In this document: positions 52,167 through 60,549 of the stretch, in pieces
How positions within the stretch are numbered: position 1 is the first letter of the stretch
How the letters are laid out: every line of letters starts with the position of its first letter
Assembly (NCBI RefSeq): GCF_037646345.1
Contig: NZ_JBBEWR010000002.1
Span: forward strand, 248,001-312,000
DNA length: 64,000 bases
Source: Ascidiimonas aurantiaca
GTDB lineage: Bacteria; Bacteroidota; Bacteroidia; Flavobacteriales; Flavobacteriaceae
Direction: 5' to 3'
Program-made: the position numbers and the translations under genes
The notes under the pieces: generated by a model
Database searches by the model: none
The model's input: the letters and a program-made list of their open reading frames with translations, nothing else
What the model was told of the DNA's origin: nothing

Positions 52167-53724
52167 TGCCCGGTTGCCTAATGGTGAAGTTCTCTTTTTC
52201 TTTAGCGGCGGTTACCATAGCTTTTACTTCTGCCAGTAGCTTTTTGGCATCGTACACAATGCCGTCTTTTACAGTATAGAGAACACCTCCTGCTCGTATT
52301 ACTTCGTTATTTTCTGTGAGCTTCACAGCACCGGTACCATATAGTACTTTGAGATTGGCCAGAGGGTTTTCATCCAGTATTACAAAATCGGCCAGCTTTC
52401 CTATTTTTACAGAACCTATGAGCTTTTCGGCACCTAATGCTTCAGCACCGTTAAGTGTGGCAGCTCGTATTACTTCGAGTGGGTGGAAGCCGGCTTCTCT
52501 AAGCAATTCCAGCTCTCTAATGTAACCAAAGCCGTATAGTTGAAAAATAAACCCGGAATCTGACCCGGCTGTCACCCGGCCTCCCCGGTTTTTGTATTCG
52601 TTTACAAACATCATCCAAAGACGATAATTTTCTTTCCAGGCTATTTCCTGTTCGGTACCCCAATCATGCCAGTAAGACCCGTGTGATATCATACTGGGTT
52701 GATAAAATCGCCAAAGTGAAGGTAAGGTATAGTCTTCATGCCATTCTGCTCTGCGAGCGCGATGAAGGTCGCGACTGGCCTCGTATATATTAAATGTGGG
52801 GTCCAGGGTAAAGTCTAATGCCAGGAGTTCATTCATTACGGCATTCCAGTGTTGGGAGTATGGTTCAGCGGCTTGTTTCCAAAGTTTTCCTGCTTCCTCA
52901 AACCTATGTTGCTCATTTTGATAATTATAATTTGCCGGATAATCCTGTATGGTTTGATCCCAGAACAGAGCCTCGGGTAAGCCATACCAGTGCTCCATAG
53001 AGGTTAAACCGGCTCTGGCAGAATGCAACACGTTCCATCTGGCTACGCTGAGTTGTGCGTGGTGACAGGCAGAGCGCAGTCCGAGATTTTTATTCTCTTC
53101 AAGAGCAGCTTTCATGATCTCGGGTTCAGCACCAAAAAACTTGATACCATCGGCTCCTTTTTTTGCGTTTTTACGTACCCACTCGCGAGCCATTTCCGGA
53201 GTAGTTATGGGGCGTTCGCTATCCTGTCCAAAACGGGTATATGCATATATTCTGGGGGCTATAATGGTATTGTTACTGCTCTTTTGTTTGAGCTCCAATG
53301 CCCAGTCTATACCTCGTCCGCTGGGTTCTCTTACAGTAGTGATACCATGTGCCATCCAAAGCTTAAAAACATAATCCCAATCGGCTCCTTGTGCTACTCC
53401 GCCTATGTGCCCGTGCATATCAATAAAACCTGGAAGAAGATACATGCCTTCACATTGTAATTCTTTTCCTCCGGGTTTTAACTGTGGGCGATTTGAAGGT
53501 GAGATCTGTACTCCGGGATACCCTACCGTTTTTATGTCTGTAATGCGGTTTTTTTCAACTACAATATCTACAGGGCCTATGGGAGGTGATCCATCTCCGT
53601 TAATAAGGGTTACTCCGCGAATGATAAGTTGTGAGTAAGGACCATCTCCGGTATGAGGAGCCTGAGTAAAACCGATAAAAGGTAAAAAAAGAAAAAAATA
53701 GATAAAGGATATAAAAGTTTTCAT
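52156..53724 (-). CDS. Secreted amidohydrolase-superfamily enzyme
   Basis: 522 residues with a signal peptide (FISFIYFFLFLPFIGFTQ). Amidohydrolase motifs: LPGFIDMHGHIGG (HxH metal ligands), GADGIKFFGAEPE (candidate carboxylated Lys), SACHHAQLSV (His), and TAGSDSGF (Asp), followed by SVKIGKLADFVILDENPLAN, the typical beta-sandwich end. Probably a periplasmic imidazolonepropionase- or prolidase-like hydrolase; substrate not determinable. Its 3' end overlaps the sugar transferase gene by 11 bp. Confidence 0.87.
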   Translation of the reverse strand: MKTFISFIYFFLFLPFIGFTQAPHTGDGPYSQLIIRGVTLINGDGSPPIGPVDIVVEKNRITDIKTVGYPGVQISPSNRPQLKPGGKELQCEGMYLLPGFIDMHGHIGGVAQGADWDYVFKLWMAHGITTVREPSGRGIDWALELKQKSSNNTIIAPRIYAYTRFGQDSERPITTPEMAREWVRKNAKKGADGIKFFGAEPEIMKAALEENKNLGLRSACHHAQLSVARWNVLHSARAGLTSMEHWYGLPEALFWDQTIQDYPANYNYQNEQHRFEEAGKLWKQAAEPYSQHWNAVMNELLALDFTLDPTFNIYEASRDLHRARRAEWHEDYTLPSLWRFYQPSMISHGSYWHDWGTEQEIAWKENYRLWMMFVNEYKNRGGRVTAGSDSGFIFQLYGFGYIRELELLREAGFHPLEVIRAATLNGAEALGAEKLIGSVKIGKLADFVILDENPLANLKVLYGTGAVKLTENNEVIRAGGVLYTVKDGIVYDAKKLLAEVKAMVTAAKEKENFTIRQPGIKE

Positions 53725-54261
53725 AGAGTTTTGGTTAGTAGCTTCTAAAGATACTTATTTTACTTATATGCGGTTTATGGTTTTGTAACCACATGTGTTA
53801 TTTTTCAGGTTCATGTCAATCTCTATACCACAAGGCGGTGAACAGGCAATATCTGCATTGTAGGATATGCACATACCTAATAACAGGGCTTAAAAACTTT
53901 TGGCACTTCGTGTCGAGGCAATATACCTGCCATCGAACACAAATTAGATACTGTTCTTTTACCTATAGTGAGGGAAAGGTTTTCCTGCAGGTCAAGATCA
54001 TGTGGAAAAGTAATAGAGCCAACATAGCCTAATAATCTTGTTTTAGCTAAAACAAAAACTCTTTCAAAATGATACTTTACAGACATGGTTTTGATCACTT
54101 CCCAAAATACGATATCTTGAAAAACATTATAGGGAGCTGGTCAATTTGGTGTTATAGGCGCCATTCATGATAAGAAAGGCAACTTTTTAAAAATCAGGAT
54201 TTTCATTGGGTAATATTTGTTATTGATTTGTAAATCCAGAGATAAAGACAGTTGTTCTTTT
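53725..54261. other. 537-bp intergenic region
   Basis: Apart from a doubtful 69-codon ORF on the minus strand (53877-54086), I see no RNA gene, repeat or clear promoter. A near-match to TAnnTTTG (TATCTTTA, minus) lies about 20 nt before the amidohydrolase start. Gene-poor and possibly a degraded locus. Confidence 0.4.
53877..54086 (-). CDS. Doubtful 69-residue ORF, possibly a gene remnant
   Basis: MSVKYHFERVFVLAKTRLLG and ILPRHEVPKVFKPCY read like real protein sequence with a beta-rich N-terminal half, and the ORF sits alone in an otherwise empty region. There is no recognisable family, no perfect promoter box (a one-base-short TATTTTG is upstream) and no terminator. It could be a small gene or the decayed end of a larger one. 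Confidence 0.3.
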   Translation of the reverse strand: MSVKYHFERVFVLAKTRLLGYVGSITFPHDLDLQENLSLTIGKRTVSNLCSMAGILPRHEVPKVFKPCY

Positions 54262-55473
54262 TCATCTTTTTTCTTTTTGTAACATTCGTATTAAAACAAC
54301 AGTGAGTGATAAGCCTAAGATCCCGAGACTTCCCATAAATAACCAGTTGGCTGTATAGCCAAAGCGTTTGATAACAGAGAGCCCTATCTTTGAGGTGATA
54401 ATATGTGCCATTGAAAAAGACATGGTATAGGCGCCCATATAGTTTCCTGCTTTTCCAAGTTTAGATCTTTTCATGGCAAAATCGTTTGCAAAAGGAAATC
54501 CGTACATTTCAGCAACGGTTATAAAAAGAATACTCACTACCAGCATACCTGCCCACCCTTCTATAACCATAACAAAGAACCCCATTGATAAGAGAAACAT
54601 GCTAAATGCCAATATTTTAAGATTGCTTAAACCGGTTCTCTCGGCGTGATGTACTAAGGGCATTTCTAACATAAAGATAAGAAGACCGTTAAGTGCCAAA
54701 ATAAGTCCGGTTTGAAACTCTGAAAGCTTGTATATATCGGCGTGGTACAGAGGTATTGTTGTAAACAGTTGAAAGAAAACCAGTGCCATAATAAAACTCA
54801 CTACCAGAAATAACTGGTAGGGAACATCTGTGAGAACAGAAAGGGGAGTGTTTCCATTACCTACATCTTCTACCATATCTGTAGGTTTCTTTTCTTTGAC
54901 AAGTAACCTGAAAATAAGGATAGCGGCAATACAGGTAAGCCCATCTATCCAGAAAAGCGAACCGTATCCCATAGTTACAATAATCAATCCTCCAATGGCC
55001 GGGCCTGCTGCGAATCCTAAATTAATAGCAAGGCGTATAAGGGTAAGTGCCCGGGTACGGTTATCGGGACGTGCATAAGTGTTAAGCGAGACAAAAATGG
55101 CAGGCCGGAACATATCGGCTATGGTCATTATAGAAAAAATGGCCAGGCAAAAGCCCCAGAAGGTTTTAACATATTGTAAACCGAAAAACATACATCCGCT
55201 TACAAAAAGACTGAAGAACATCACTTTGTAAAAGCCAATTTTGTCAGTAAGTTTCCCTCCCAGCCAGGAACCTAACAAGGAACCTGCTCCAAAGAAGATC
55301 ATGATGCTTCCTACCTCATCCAGTGTAAACTGAATATCTTCTTTTAAATATTTGGTAAGAAATGGCAATACCATAGTGCCTGCTCTGTTTATTAGTGTGA
55401 TCAGCGCAAGTATCCATATTTCCCGGGAGAACCCTTTAAATGATGAAATATAACCCAAATAAAGTTTTTTCAT
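54262..55473 (-). CDS. MFS transporter (drug-efflux type)
   Basis: 403 residues, twelve membrane helices. The motif A loop after helix 2 reads GSWLGGKLTDKIGFYKVMFF (GxLaDrxGrk variant). Motif-like RPAIFVSLNTYARPDNRTRA and LGFAAGPAIGGLI in helix 5 are typical of drug/proton antiporters. The substrate is unknown. It is preceded by a roughly 160-nt leader that contains a 13-codon ORF and an intrinsic terminator 14 nt before the start, which suggests induction by attenuation. Confidence 0.88.
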   Translation of the reverse strand: MKKLYLGYISSFKGFSREIWILALITLINRAGTMVLPFLTKYLKEDIQFTLDEVGSIMIFFGAGSLLGSWLGGKLTDKIGFYKVMFFSLFVSGCMFFGLQYVKTFWGFCLAIFSIMTIADMFRPAIFVSLNTYARPDNRTRALTLIRLAINLGFAAGPAIGGLIIVTMGYGSLFWIDGLTCIAAILIFRLLVKEKKPTDMVEDVGNGNTPLSVLTDVPYQLFLVVSFIMALVFFQLFTTIPLYHADIYKLSEFQTGLILALNGLLIFMLEMPLVHHAERTGLSNLKILAFSMFLLSMGFFVMVIEGWAGMLVVSILFITVAEMYGFPFANDFAMKRSKLGKAGNYMGAYTMSFSMAHIITSKIGLSVIKRFGYTANWLFMGSLGILGLSLTVVLIRMLQKEKR

Positions 55474-55487
55474 AATTAAAACTGTTG

Positions 55488-55517
55488 TAAAAAAAAAGCC
55501 CGGTATATACCGGACTT
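55488..55517 (-). terminator. Intrinsic terminator within the MFS leader
   Basis: On the minus strand AAGTCCGGT / ACCGGGCTT (one U-G pair), 4-nt loop, then T9. It lies after the 13-codon ORF and 14 nt before the MFS start codon, so it can block transcription of the MFS gene. Confidence 0.82.
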
Positions 55518-55533
55518 CTTTTGATAATATTTA

Positions 55534-55575
55534 CTACCTGTTAGTTGTAAACCAAAAGAAATCCGCCCTTTTCAT
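55534..55575 (-). CDS. 13-residue leader peptide ORF upstream of the MFS gene
   Basis: ATG to TAG encodes MKRADFFWFTTNR. It lies between the -7 box (55639-55646) and the terminator (55488-55517) of the MFS leader. The codons for Phe-Phe-Trp contain UUCUUUUG, which can pair with either of two copies of CAAAAGAA(G), one before and one after the ORF. Its position and surrounding structures fit a regulatory peptide sensed by ribosome progress; coding by itself is unproven. Confidence 0.5.
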   Translation of the reverse strand: MKRADFFWFTTNR

Positions 55576-55638
55576 AAGGGGTATAGACCTTCTTTTGAGA
55601 AATATGTAACATGCTAATGATTTTTAGAAATACATGTA

Positions 55639-55646
55639 CAAATCTA
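55639..55646 (-). promoter_or_regulatory. -7 box of the MFS leader
   Basis: TAGATTTG on the minus strand; the transcript would start near 55632, about 160 nt before the MFS ATG. No good TTG at -33. Confidence 0.5.
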
Positions 55647-55667
55647 AATAAAAATATCTATAAATCG

Positions 55668-55675
55668 TATTTTTG
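55668..55675 (+). promoter_or_regulatory. -7 box of the DUF1684 gene
   Basis: TATTTTTG ending 19 nt before the ATG at 55695, 21 bp from the oppositely directed MFS-leader box, so the two promoters interleave. Confidence 0.55.
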
Positions 55676-55694
55676 AATTTCATTAAATGAGGCT

Positions 55695-56342
55695 ATGAGA
55701 TTTTATTTGATTTTAGGAGTATTTTTTCTTTTCTCCTGTAAAGAAGGAAAAAAATACCATGATGAACTGGGAACAGAGAAAGTAGAACAAAGACGCAAAA
55801 CTACTTTTGACAAGACAATACAGGAACATCGAAAGGAACTAAACAAAGAATTTAGGGACCCGGCCACATCTCCTCTTAAAGAAAAAGACCGAAAGAAATT
55901 TATAGAACTCGATTTTTTCCAACCTGATGAAGCCTTTAAAATAAAGGCAAAATTTGAAAGAACTCCTAATGACCTTCCTTTTTTAATGCCAACTACTACC
56001 GGTGATACAAATAAAGAGGTGCGGTATGGAATTGTTTATTTCAAACTAGGCGAAAACAGTTTTAGCCTGAATGTGTACCAAAATCAAGTATTGAAGTTCA
56101 ATGAGGGGTATGAAGATCATCTTTTTCTTCCTTTTTCTGATGATACAAATGGAAATGACACATACGGAGGAGGGCGTTATCTAAACCTCACTATCCCTAA
56201 AACAGACAGTATTATAATAGATTTCAACAAAGCTTATAACCCTTATTGTGCCTATAACGAAAAGTATTCATGTCCCATAGTGCCGGCTGAGAATCACATT
56301 GCATTTGAAGTAAAAGCAGGAGAGCGGGATTTTAAACCTTAG
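55695..56342 (+). CDS. DUF1684 lipoprotein
   Basis: 215 residues: lipoprotein signal (MRFYLILGVFFLFSC, Cys15), a charged linker, then the DUF1684 domain whose C-terminal signature is complete: DDTNGNDTYGGGRYLNLTIP and AYNPYCAYNEKYSCPIVPAE. The family is beta-rich and conserved in many bacteria; activity unknown. Divergent from the MFS gene. Confidence 0.88.
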   Translation: MRFYLILGVFFLFSCKEGKKYHDELGTEKVEQRRKTTFDKTIQEHRKELNKEFRDPATSPLKEKDRKKFIELDFFQPDEAFKIKAKFERTPNDLPFLMPTTTGDTNKEVRYGIVYFKLGENSFSLNVYQNQVLKFNEGYEDHLFLPFSDDTNGNDTYGGGRYLNLTIPKTDSIIIDFNKAYNPYCAYNEKYSCPIVPAENHIAFEVKAGERDFKP

Positions 56343-56481
56343 TATTTTACGTTCCTGGTAAAACGGAAATAGTTTATTATACCTTATTTCAAAAATCAAC
56401 ACTTAAAATACGGAAAACGGTATTTTTCCGATATTTGTTTGTGTAATTGTTTTTGGTAAGCAATTAGTTGATCGATGTTTT

Positions 56482-56502
56482 CATTGATGTTTTGCATCAA
56501 TG
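56482..56502. repeat. Hairpin downstream of DUF1684
   Basis: Perfect CATTGATG / CATCAATG, 5-nt loop, about 140 nt after the DUF1684 stop. The T-rich stretch after it on the plus strand is interrupted, so it is at best a weak terminator. Confidence 0.35.
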
Positions 56503-56597
56503 GGTATGTTTTGTTTTATCAATCCATTTTTCCGGTAAACAATTATATTCAGAGTACTTGGCAGAGTACTTCGTTTTTTGTTTCAAGGTGTTTTTGG

Positions 56598-57842
56598 TTA
56601 ATGTTGATTTAAACGAAAATCAGGATAGGCATCCATAGCGTGTTCATGGATATCCAGACCTTCGAGTTCTTCTTCCTTATTTACGCGTATCCCTATGGTT
56701 TTCTTTATGGCATACATAAAGACAAAAGAACTTATAGAGCAAAAGGCACCAATAATGAGTACTCCGTAGAGTTGAATAAGAAATTGTTGAAAACTGGCCA
56801 GTGCTCCAAAAATACCAACAGCCAATGTACCCCAAATGCCGCAAATAAGGTGTACGGCAATAGCACCCACAGGGTCATCCAGAGTGAGCCTGTCTATTAA
56901 GGCGACCCCAAGAACAATGATTGCTCCTGCAATAAGCCCTATGATAATGGCGCTTGTAGGTGCCATTTGGTTAGCACCGGCCGTAATACCTACCAGTCCG
57001 CCAAGAATTCCGTTTAAAAACATGGTAAGGTCATAGTTTTTATACAATACTGTAGAGAGTATAAAAGCGGCTACCCCGCCGGAAGCAGCTGCCAGACAAG
57101 TGGTTACCAGAGTGAGGGAAGTGGCTCCGGGTTCTGCAGAAAGTACAGATCCGCCATTAAACCCAAACCAGCCTAACCATAGAATAAATACACCGGCTGT
57201 GGCCATAGGCAGGTTATGACCCGGGATGGCTCTCGGTTTTCCGTTTTCATCAAATTTTCCAACTCTGGCTCCTAAAAGATATATGGCCATAAGAGCGGCC
57301 CAACCTCCTACAGAATGTACAAGGGTTGAACCTGCAAAATCATAAAACCCCCATGTTTCGAGAAAACCACCTCCCCATTTCCAGGAACCGACAATGGGAT
57401 AGACAATACCAATGTACAAAACTGTAAAAAGCATAAAGCTGCCTAGTTTTATACGTTCGGCCACAGCTCCTGAAACGATGGTGGCTGCTGTGGCAGCAAA
57501 CATCCCCTGAAACAGGAAATCGGTCCAGTAGGTGTACCCCTGGTTATAGGAAAGATCCAGTTTATTATCTAAAACGGGCGCACTAAGACCAAAGAGGTTT
57601 AAAAAATAGTCTGGTAAAACGCCGTTCCAGAAAGATTCAGGATACATCAAGTTAAACCCTATCAGGCAATATAATAACAGCCCCATACAGACTATAAAAA
57701 CATTTTTAAACAAGATATTTATGGTGTTTTTCTGCCGGGTAAGGCCTACCTCAAGAAAAGCGAACCCCATATGCATGAAGAAAACCAGCGCAGTACAAAT
57801 CATCATCCAAAGGTTGTTGGTAGTAAGTAAAGAAACTTCCAT
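56598..57842 (-). CDS. amt: Ammonium transporter (Amt)
   Basis: 414 residues, eleven membrane helices. Signatures: FLEVGLTRQKNTINILFKN, FDFAGSTLVHSVGGWAALMA (shown from FAGSTLVH; first pore His), HNLPMATAGVFILWLGWFGF, and GAIAVHLICGIWGTLAVG (second pore His). Trimeric inner-membrane NH4+/NH3 channel. It is 32 bp downstream of the PII gene, so PII and Amt are co-expressed; PII blocks the channel when nitrogen is plentiful. Confidence 0.94.
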   Translation of the reverse strand: MEVSLLTTNNLWMMICTALVFFMHMGFAFLEVGLTRQKNTINILFKNVFIVCMGLLLYCLIGFNLMYPESFWNGVLPDYFLNLFGLSAPVLDNKLDLSYNQGYTYWTDFLFQGMFAATAATIVSGAVAERIKLGSFMLFTVLYIGIVYPIVGSWKWGGGFLETWGFYDFAGSTLVHSVGGWAALMAIYLLGARVGKFDENGKPRAIPGHNLPMATAGVFILWLGWFGFNGGSVLSAEPGATSLTLVTTCLAAASGGVAAFILSTVLYKNYDLTMFLNGILGGLVGITAGANQMAPTSAIIIGLIAGAIIVLGVALIDRLTLDDPVGAIAVHLICGIWGTLAVGIFGALASFQQFLIQLYGVLIIGAFCSISSFVFMYAIKKTIGIRVNKEEELEGLDIHEHAMDAYPDFRLNQH

Positions 57843-57874
57843 ATGATAAACTTTAAATTTTGTGGTTTGTGTAA

Positions 57875-58213
57875 TTAGTTAAGTGATTTTTTACCCGTTT
57901 CCCGAGTTCGTATGCGGTAAGCTTCGGTAATATTATATACAAATATTTTTCCATCACCTATATTACCGGTATAAGCGGCACTTAATATAGCTTCAATAGT
58001 GCGTTCCAGAAACTCATCAGATACTACTATCGATAGAAACCTTCGTTGAATATCGCTGGTGCTGTATGTGATACCCCTGTACACATGTCCTTCCTTTTCA
58101 TTGCCAACCCCTGTCACATCCCAGTAACTAAAAAAGTTTACTTCAATTTCATGTAATTGCTTCTTCACGTCATTAAATTTTGATTTACGAATAATTGCTT
58201 CAATTTTTTTCAT
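57875..58213 (-). CDS. glnK: PII nitrogen-regulatory protein (GlnK type)
   Basis: 112 residues. It begins MKKIEAIIRKSKFNDVKKQL. The T-loop GVGNEKEGHVYRGITY keeps the Tyr-Arg-Gly of the uridylylation site (Tyr near 51), and the B-loop is TGNIGDGKIFVYNI with the C-terminal RIRTRETG. The T-loop differs from enteric GlnB in length and charge, as usual in this phylum. It senses 2-oxoglutarate and ATP/ADP. Genetic linkage to amt supports GlnK rather than GlnB. Confidence 0.92.
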   Translation of the reverse strand: MKKIEAIIRKSKFNDVKKQLHEIEVNFFSYWDVTGVGNEKEGHVYRGITYSTSDIQRRFLSIVVSDEFLERTIEAILSAAYTGNIGDGKIFVYNITEAYRIRTRETGKKSLN

Positions 58214-58255
58214 AAATAATTGATTTCTATGTTTAAATCTATATTAAAAAAAGAT

Positions 58256-58331
58256 ATACCCCAAAAAAAATGGGGTGTATTTGTGTTTTTTTATTGATTT
58301 TTAAAATTCAACCCCTTTAAAATGAGGGGTT
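58256..58331. repeat. Pair of ACCCC-GGGGT inverted repeats upstream of glnK-amt
   Basis: ACCCC-N9-GGGGT at 58258-58276 and ACCCC-N10-GGGGT (within AACCCC/GGGGTT, 58310-58331), 45 and 97 bp upstream of the glnK start. Neither has a proper T-run. Similar half-sites with about one helical turn between them suggest operators of a nitrogen-responsive or other regulator; they could also be RNA hairpins after crcB's region. Confidence 0.4.
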
Positions 58332-58409
58332 ATTGTGAATAATTAAAAAATTAATGCTAGAAAAATTGATTTTATTAGTAGAAGATGGAGGAGTGTTCTC
58401 AAAAAGATA

Positions 58410-58781
58410 TTAACAGGCTTTTGCCAATAGAACCCCTCCCAGAACGGCAATAATGCTAATGGAAAGGCTTAACACGCTGTAAATTACAAAATTAAAGATA
58501 TCTCCAGACTTTAGGAAAGAAAGGTTTTCATATGCAAAAGTGGAGAATGTGGTAAAACCTCCGCAGAAACCTACGGCCAGCAGCAGTATATGGTGCTGTG
58601 TAATAAAAGAATCTTTTGTTGCTGTTTCCAACAAAAAGCCTATAAATAGACTTCCCAGAATATTAGCTGAGAATGTACCCCACGGAATACCTGACAGGGC
58701 GGGGTTAAGTAGTTTACCCAACAAATAACGGGCAACGCTGCCGGCACCTCCTCCAATAAATACAAATAAGAGGTATTTCAT
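58410..58781 (-). CDS. crcB: Fluoride ion channel Fluc/CrcB
   Basis: 123 residues, four membrane helices. GGGAGSVARYLLG at the start and GFCGGFTTFSTFAYE, with the central break and Phe-box, identify the dual-topology fluoride exporter, which works as a dimer. Only one crcB gene is present here. No fluoride riboswitch is visible in the 53 bp upstream. Confidence 0.92.
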   Translation of the reverse strand: MKYLLFVFIGGGAGSVARYLLGKLLNPALSGIPWGTFSANILGSLFIGFLLETATKDSFITQHHILLLAVGFCGGFTTFSTFAYENLSFLKSGDIFNFVIYSVLSLSISIIAVLGGVLLAKAC

Positions 58782-58834
58782 AAAGTAAAAATAGAAAATA
58801 CTACCTTATGAATGGCATTATGGGTTTTGAAAAA

Positions 58835-59860
58835 TTATTCTTTCGATTTAACAGGTATGTATATTTCTGTGATCCATTTTGCAGGGTTGGGTTCCTGCAT
58901 AGGGTCATTAGCATATACTTCTAAATATGGCCCGTCAATATCTTCAATTAGCTCATTTTCTGCTACATGAGCCATGGCAGTACTCCATGCGTCCTTAAGG
59001 TATTTGTAATCTCCGGTAAGGGTTGTTTTAAATGCCGTGAAAGCAGGCATTTCACCGGTGAGAACATCACTGCCTGCGGGAGTAATGACACGATCTTTAG
59101 TAGGTACACCACAGGAAAAAACAGCGGCATTATTTTTTTCATCCCATTTATGATAAAGAATAAAAGGTGCGCCTCCGTAAGTAATATTGTTTTCCTGAGC
59201 AAAAGCACCAACTTTAGGCATTAGCTTTTGTACTTCTTTTCCAATTTCGTCTAGTTTGGAAGAGCCGGTTACATATAAATAATAGCCGCCTCCGTGCTCG
59301 GTCACTCCATTAGCTGTAATATTGTATTTGCTCATATCTACTTTAATAACGCTGTCCAGTTTTTCTAAACCACTCTCATACATAGGTCCTATAGTTTCTT
59401 CCATCGAGCCTGCGAAGGTGGTAAACATTTTAAACATGAAATTTTTGGTGCCTTTCATGCCCCAGGTAGTTTTGGTACCTTCGGGCGTTTCTTCAAAGTT
59501 CCAGTAAACATCTGAGGGTTCAAAATCTTCAAAAGACAATTTTTGCAAAATGGTGCTGTGAGGTGTAACACTTACGGTTTCCATTTTTCCATTACCGTCT
59601 GAACTGGTCCATTCGTAATACCCGTTCACACCACTGGTGTTTTCAGGGTAACTGACAACTATGGTAGGATCTGCTTCTTTCCAGGGATTCCATGGTTCCC
59701 ACGATCGAAAATCGTTTACATAACTAAAAACTACGGGGGCGGGTGCCTGTATAACCCTGGTTTTCTGAAAATCATATTCTGAAGGCTGAACAGATATATA
59801 TACAGCTAAAACAATAATTGCAATTAAAACCAGGAAAAAAAAGTATTTTAAGGCTTTCAT
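58835..59860 (-). CDS. SRPBCC-domain and GyrI-like domain fusion protein
   Basis: 341 residues from the ATG at 59860 (MKALKYFFFLVLIAIIVLAV), 14 codons inside a longer possible reading, because it opens into a single N-terminal membrane helix. Residues about 25-170 are an SRPBCC/polyketide-cyclase-like fold (VIQAPAPVVFSYVNDFRSWE, WEPWNPWKEADPTI). Residues about 185-341 are a GyrI-like small-molecule-binding domain (FILYHKWDEKNNAAVFSCGV, AFKTTLTGDYKYLKDAW). Ligand unknown; likely membrane-anchored. Confidence 0.83.
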   Translation of the reverse strand: MKALKYFFFLVLIAIIVLAVYISVQPSEYDFQKTRVIQAPAPVVFSYVNDFRSWEPWNPWKEADPTIVVSYPENTSGVNGYYEWTSSDGNGKMETVSVTPHSTILQKLSFEDFEPSDVYWNFEETPEGTKTTWGMKGTKNFMFKMFTTFAGSMEETIGPMYESGLEKLDSVIKVDMSKYNITANGVTEHGGGYYLYVTGSSKLDEIGKEVQKLMPKVGAFAQENNITYGGAPFILYHKWDEKNNAAVFSCGVPTKDRVITPAGSDVLTGEMPAFTAFKTTLTGDYKYLKDAWSTAMAHVAENELIEDIDGPYLEVYANDPMQEPNPAKWITEIYIPVKSKE

Positions 59861-60030
59861 ATCAGGTCGTTTTTGAGAAAGTTTCCAGCCTCTAAAATAC
59901 AAAATATTGTCAAATCAGAAAAAGGGTTGAGTAAAGGCATAAAAAGCTTACAAGAAGAAACCAGGTAAGGTTTGTCTTGCAGGTAAAAGATGTAGGGCGG
60001 CTTATTTTAATTGGGAAGGGGGAATACTAA

Positions 60031-60207
60031 TTAAACTGCTTTTTTGTACTTGTCGACTTCTAGTTTAGGTTCAGAAAAATCTTTTCTGTCTTTTAAGATA
60101 AGGCGCCTGTCTGCAGACGGTTTTTTATCTATTTTATTAACACTAAAGATTAAAAGAGCGACATTAATTAATAATAAGCCGGATAAAATAACAAAAAAAG
60201 TTATCAT
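60031..60207 (-). CDS. Small single-pass membrane protein
   Basis: 58 residues from the ATG at 60207 (MITFFVILSGLLLINVALLIF), with one N-terminal helix and a basic cytoplasmic tail (NKIDKKPSADRRLILKDRKD). An earlier ATG nine codons upstream is less likely. No family recognised. A one-mismatch TAnnTTTG box lies 7 nt upstream. Confidence 0.5.
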   Translation of the reverse strand: MITFFVILSGLLLINVALLIFSVNKIDKKPSADRRLILKDRKDFSEPKLEVDKYKKAV

Positions 60208-60321
60208 TTTTATCAAATTAAAACCACGGCACAAATTTAAGTTTTTTTTATGAAAAAACGGCTATTTAACTATGTTAATGTGCGAATTACCATCTCTTTG
60301 GGAAGATAATTTTAAAAAGAG

Positions 60322-60510
60322 TTAACTTTTGAGATTATACTTAATTAAAAAAAGAATACTTATGAAAAAGATAAAACCAATAAGTATTAACCATGATCCT
60401 TTATAAAACTTTTGATGAAGAATTTTATCTTTTCGGTAGCTTATTATCATAAGCAGAGTAAAAGCTATAACAAAAAGTACAGCAAAAATGAGTTGCCCTG
60501 TACTAAACAT
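60322..60510 (-). CDS. Small two-helix membrane protein, conserved in flavobacteria
   Basis: 62 residues: helices at 5-23 (GQLIFAVLFVIAFTLLMIIS) and 41-58 (WLILIGFIFFISILFLI) joined by a basic loop (YRKDKILHQKFYKG). The MFSTGQLIFA start and overall pattern recur in flavobacterial genomes next to the MazG-like gene, from general knowledge. It is divergent from that gene across a 39-bp gap with a symmetrical promoter. Confidence 0.75.
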   Translation of the reverse strand: MFSTGQLIFAVLFVIAFTLLMIISYRKDKILHQKFYKGSWLILIGFIFFISILFLIKYNLKS

Positions 60511-60526
60511 ATATTATTTATTTTTG
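60493..60526 (+). promoter_or_regulatory. Promoter of the MazG-like gene
   Basis: TTG at 60493-60495, 23-bp spacer, TATTTTTG at 60519-60526, ending 23 nt before the ATG at 60550. Its -7 box is separated by one base from the opposing -7 box at 60528. Confidence 0.6.
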
Positions 60527-60527
60527 G

Positions 60528-60535
60528 CAAAATTA
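60528..60535 (-). promoter_or_regulatory. -7 box of the 62-residue membrane protein gene
   Basis: TAATTTTG on the minus strand, ending 17 nt before the start at 60510. Together with the plus-strand box it forms a near-palindrome centred on 60527. Confidence 0.6.
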
Positions 60536-60549
60536 ATCAAAATAAGTGT

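Noticed and set aside
56552..56572. Direct repeat AGAGTACTT before the amt stop region
   Set aside because: Two 9-bp copies 12 bp apart with no further copies or gene context; probably chance.
58782..58834. Possible fluoride riboswitch upstream of crcB
   Set aside because: The gap is only 53 bp and lacks the conserved pseudoknot sequence elements.
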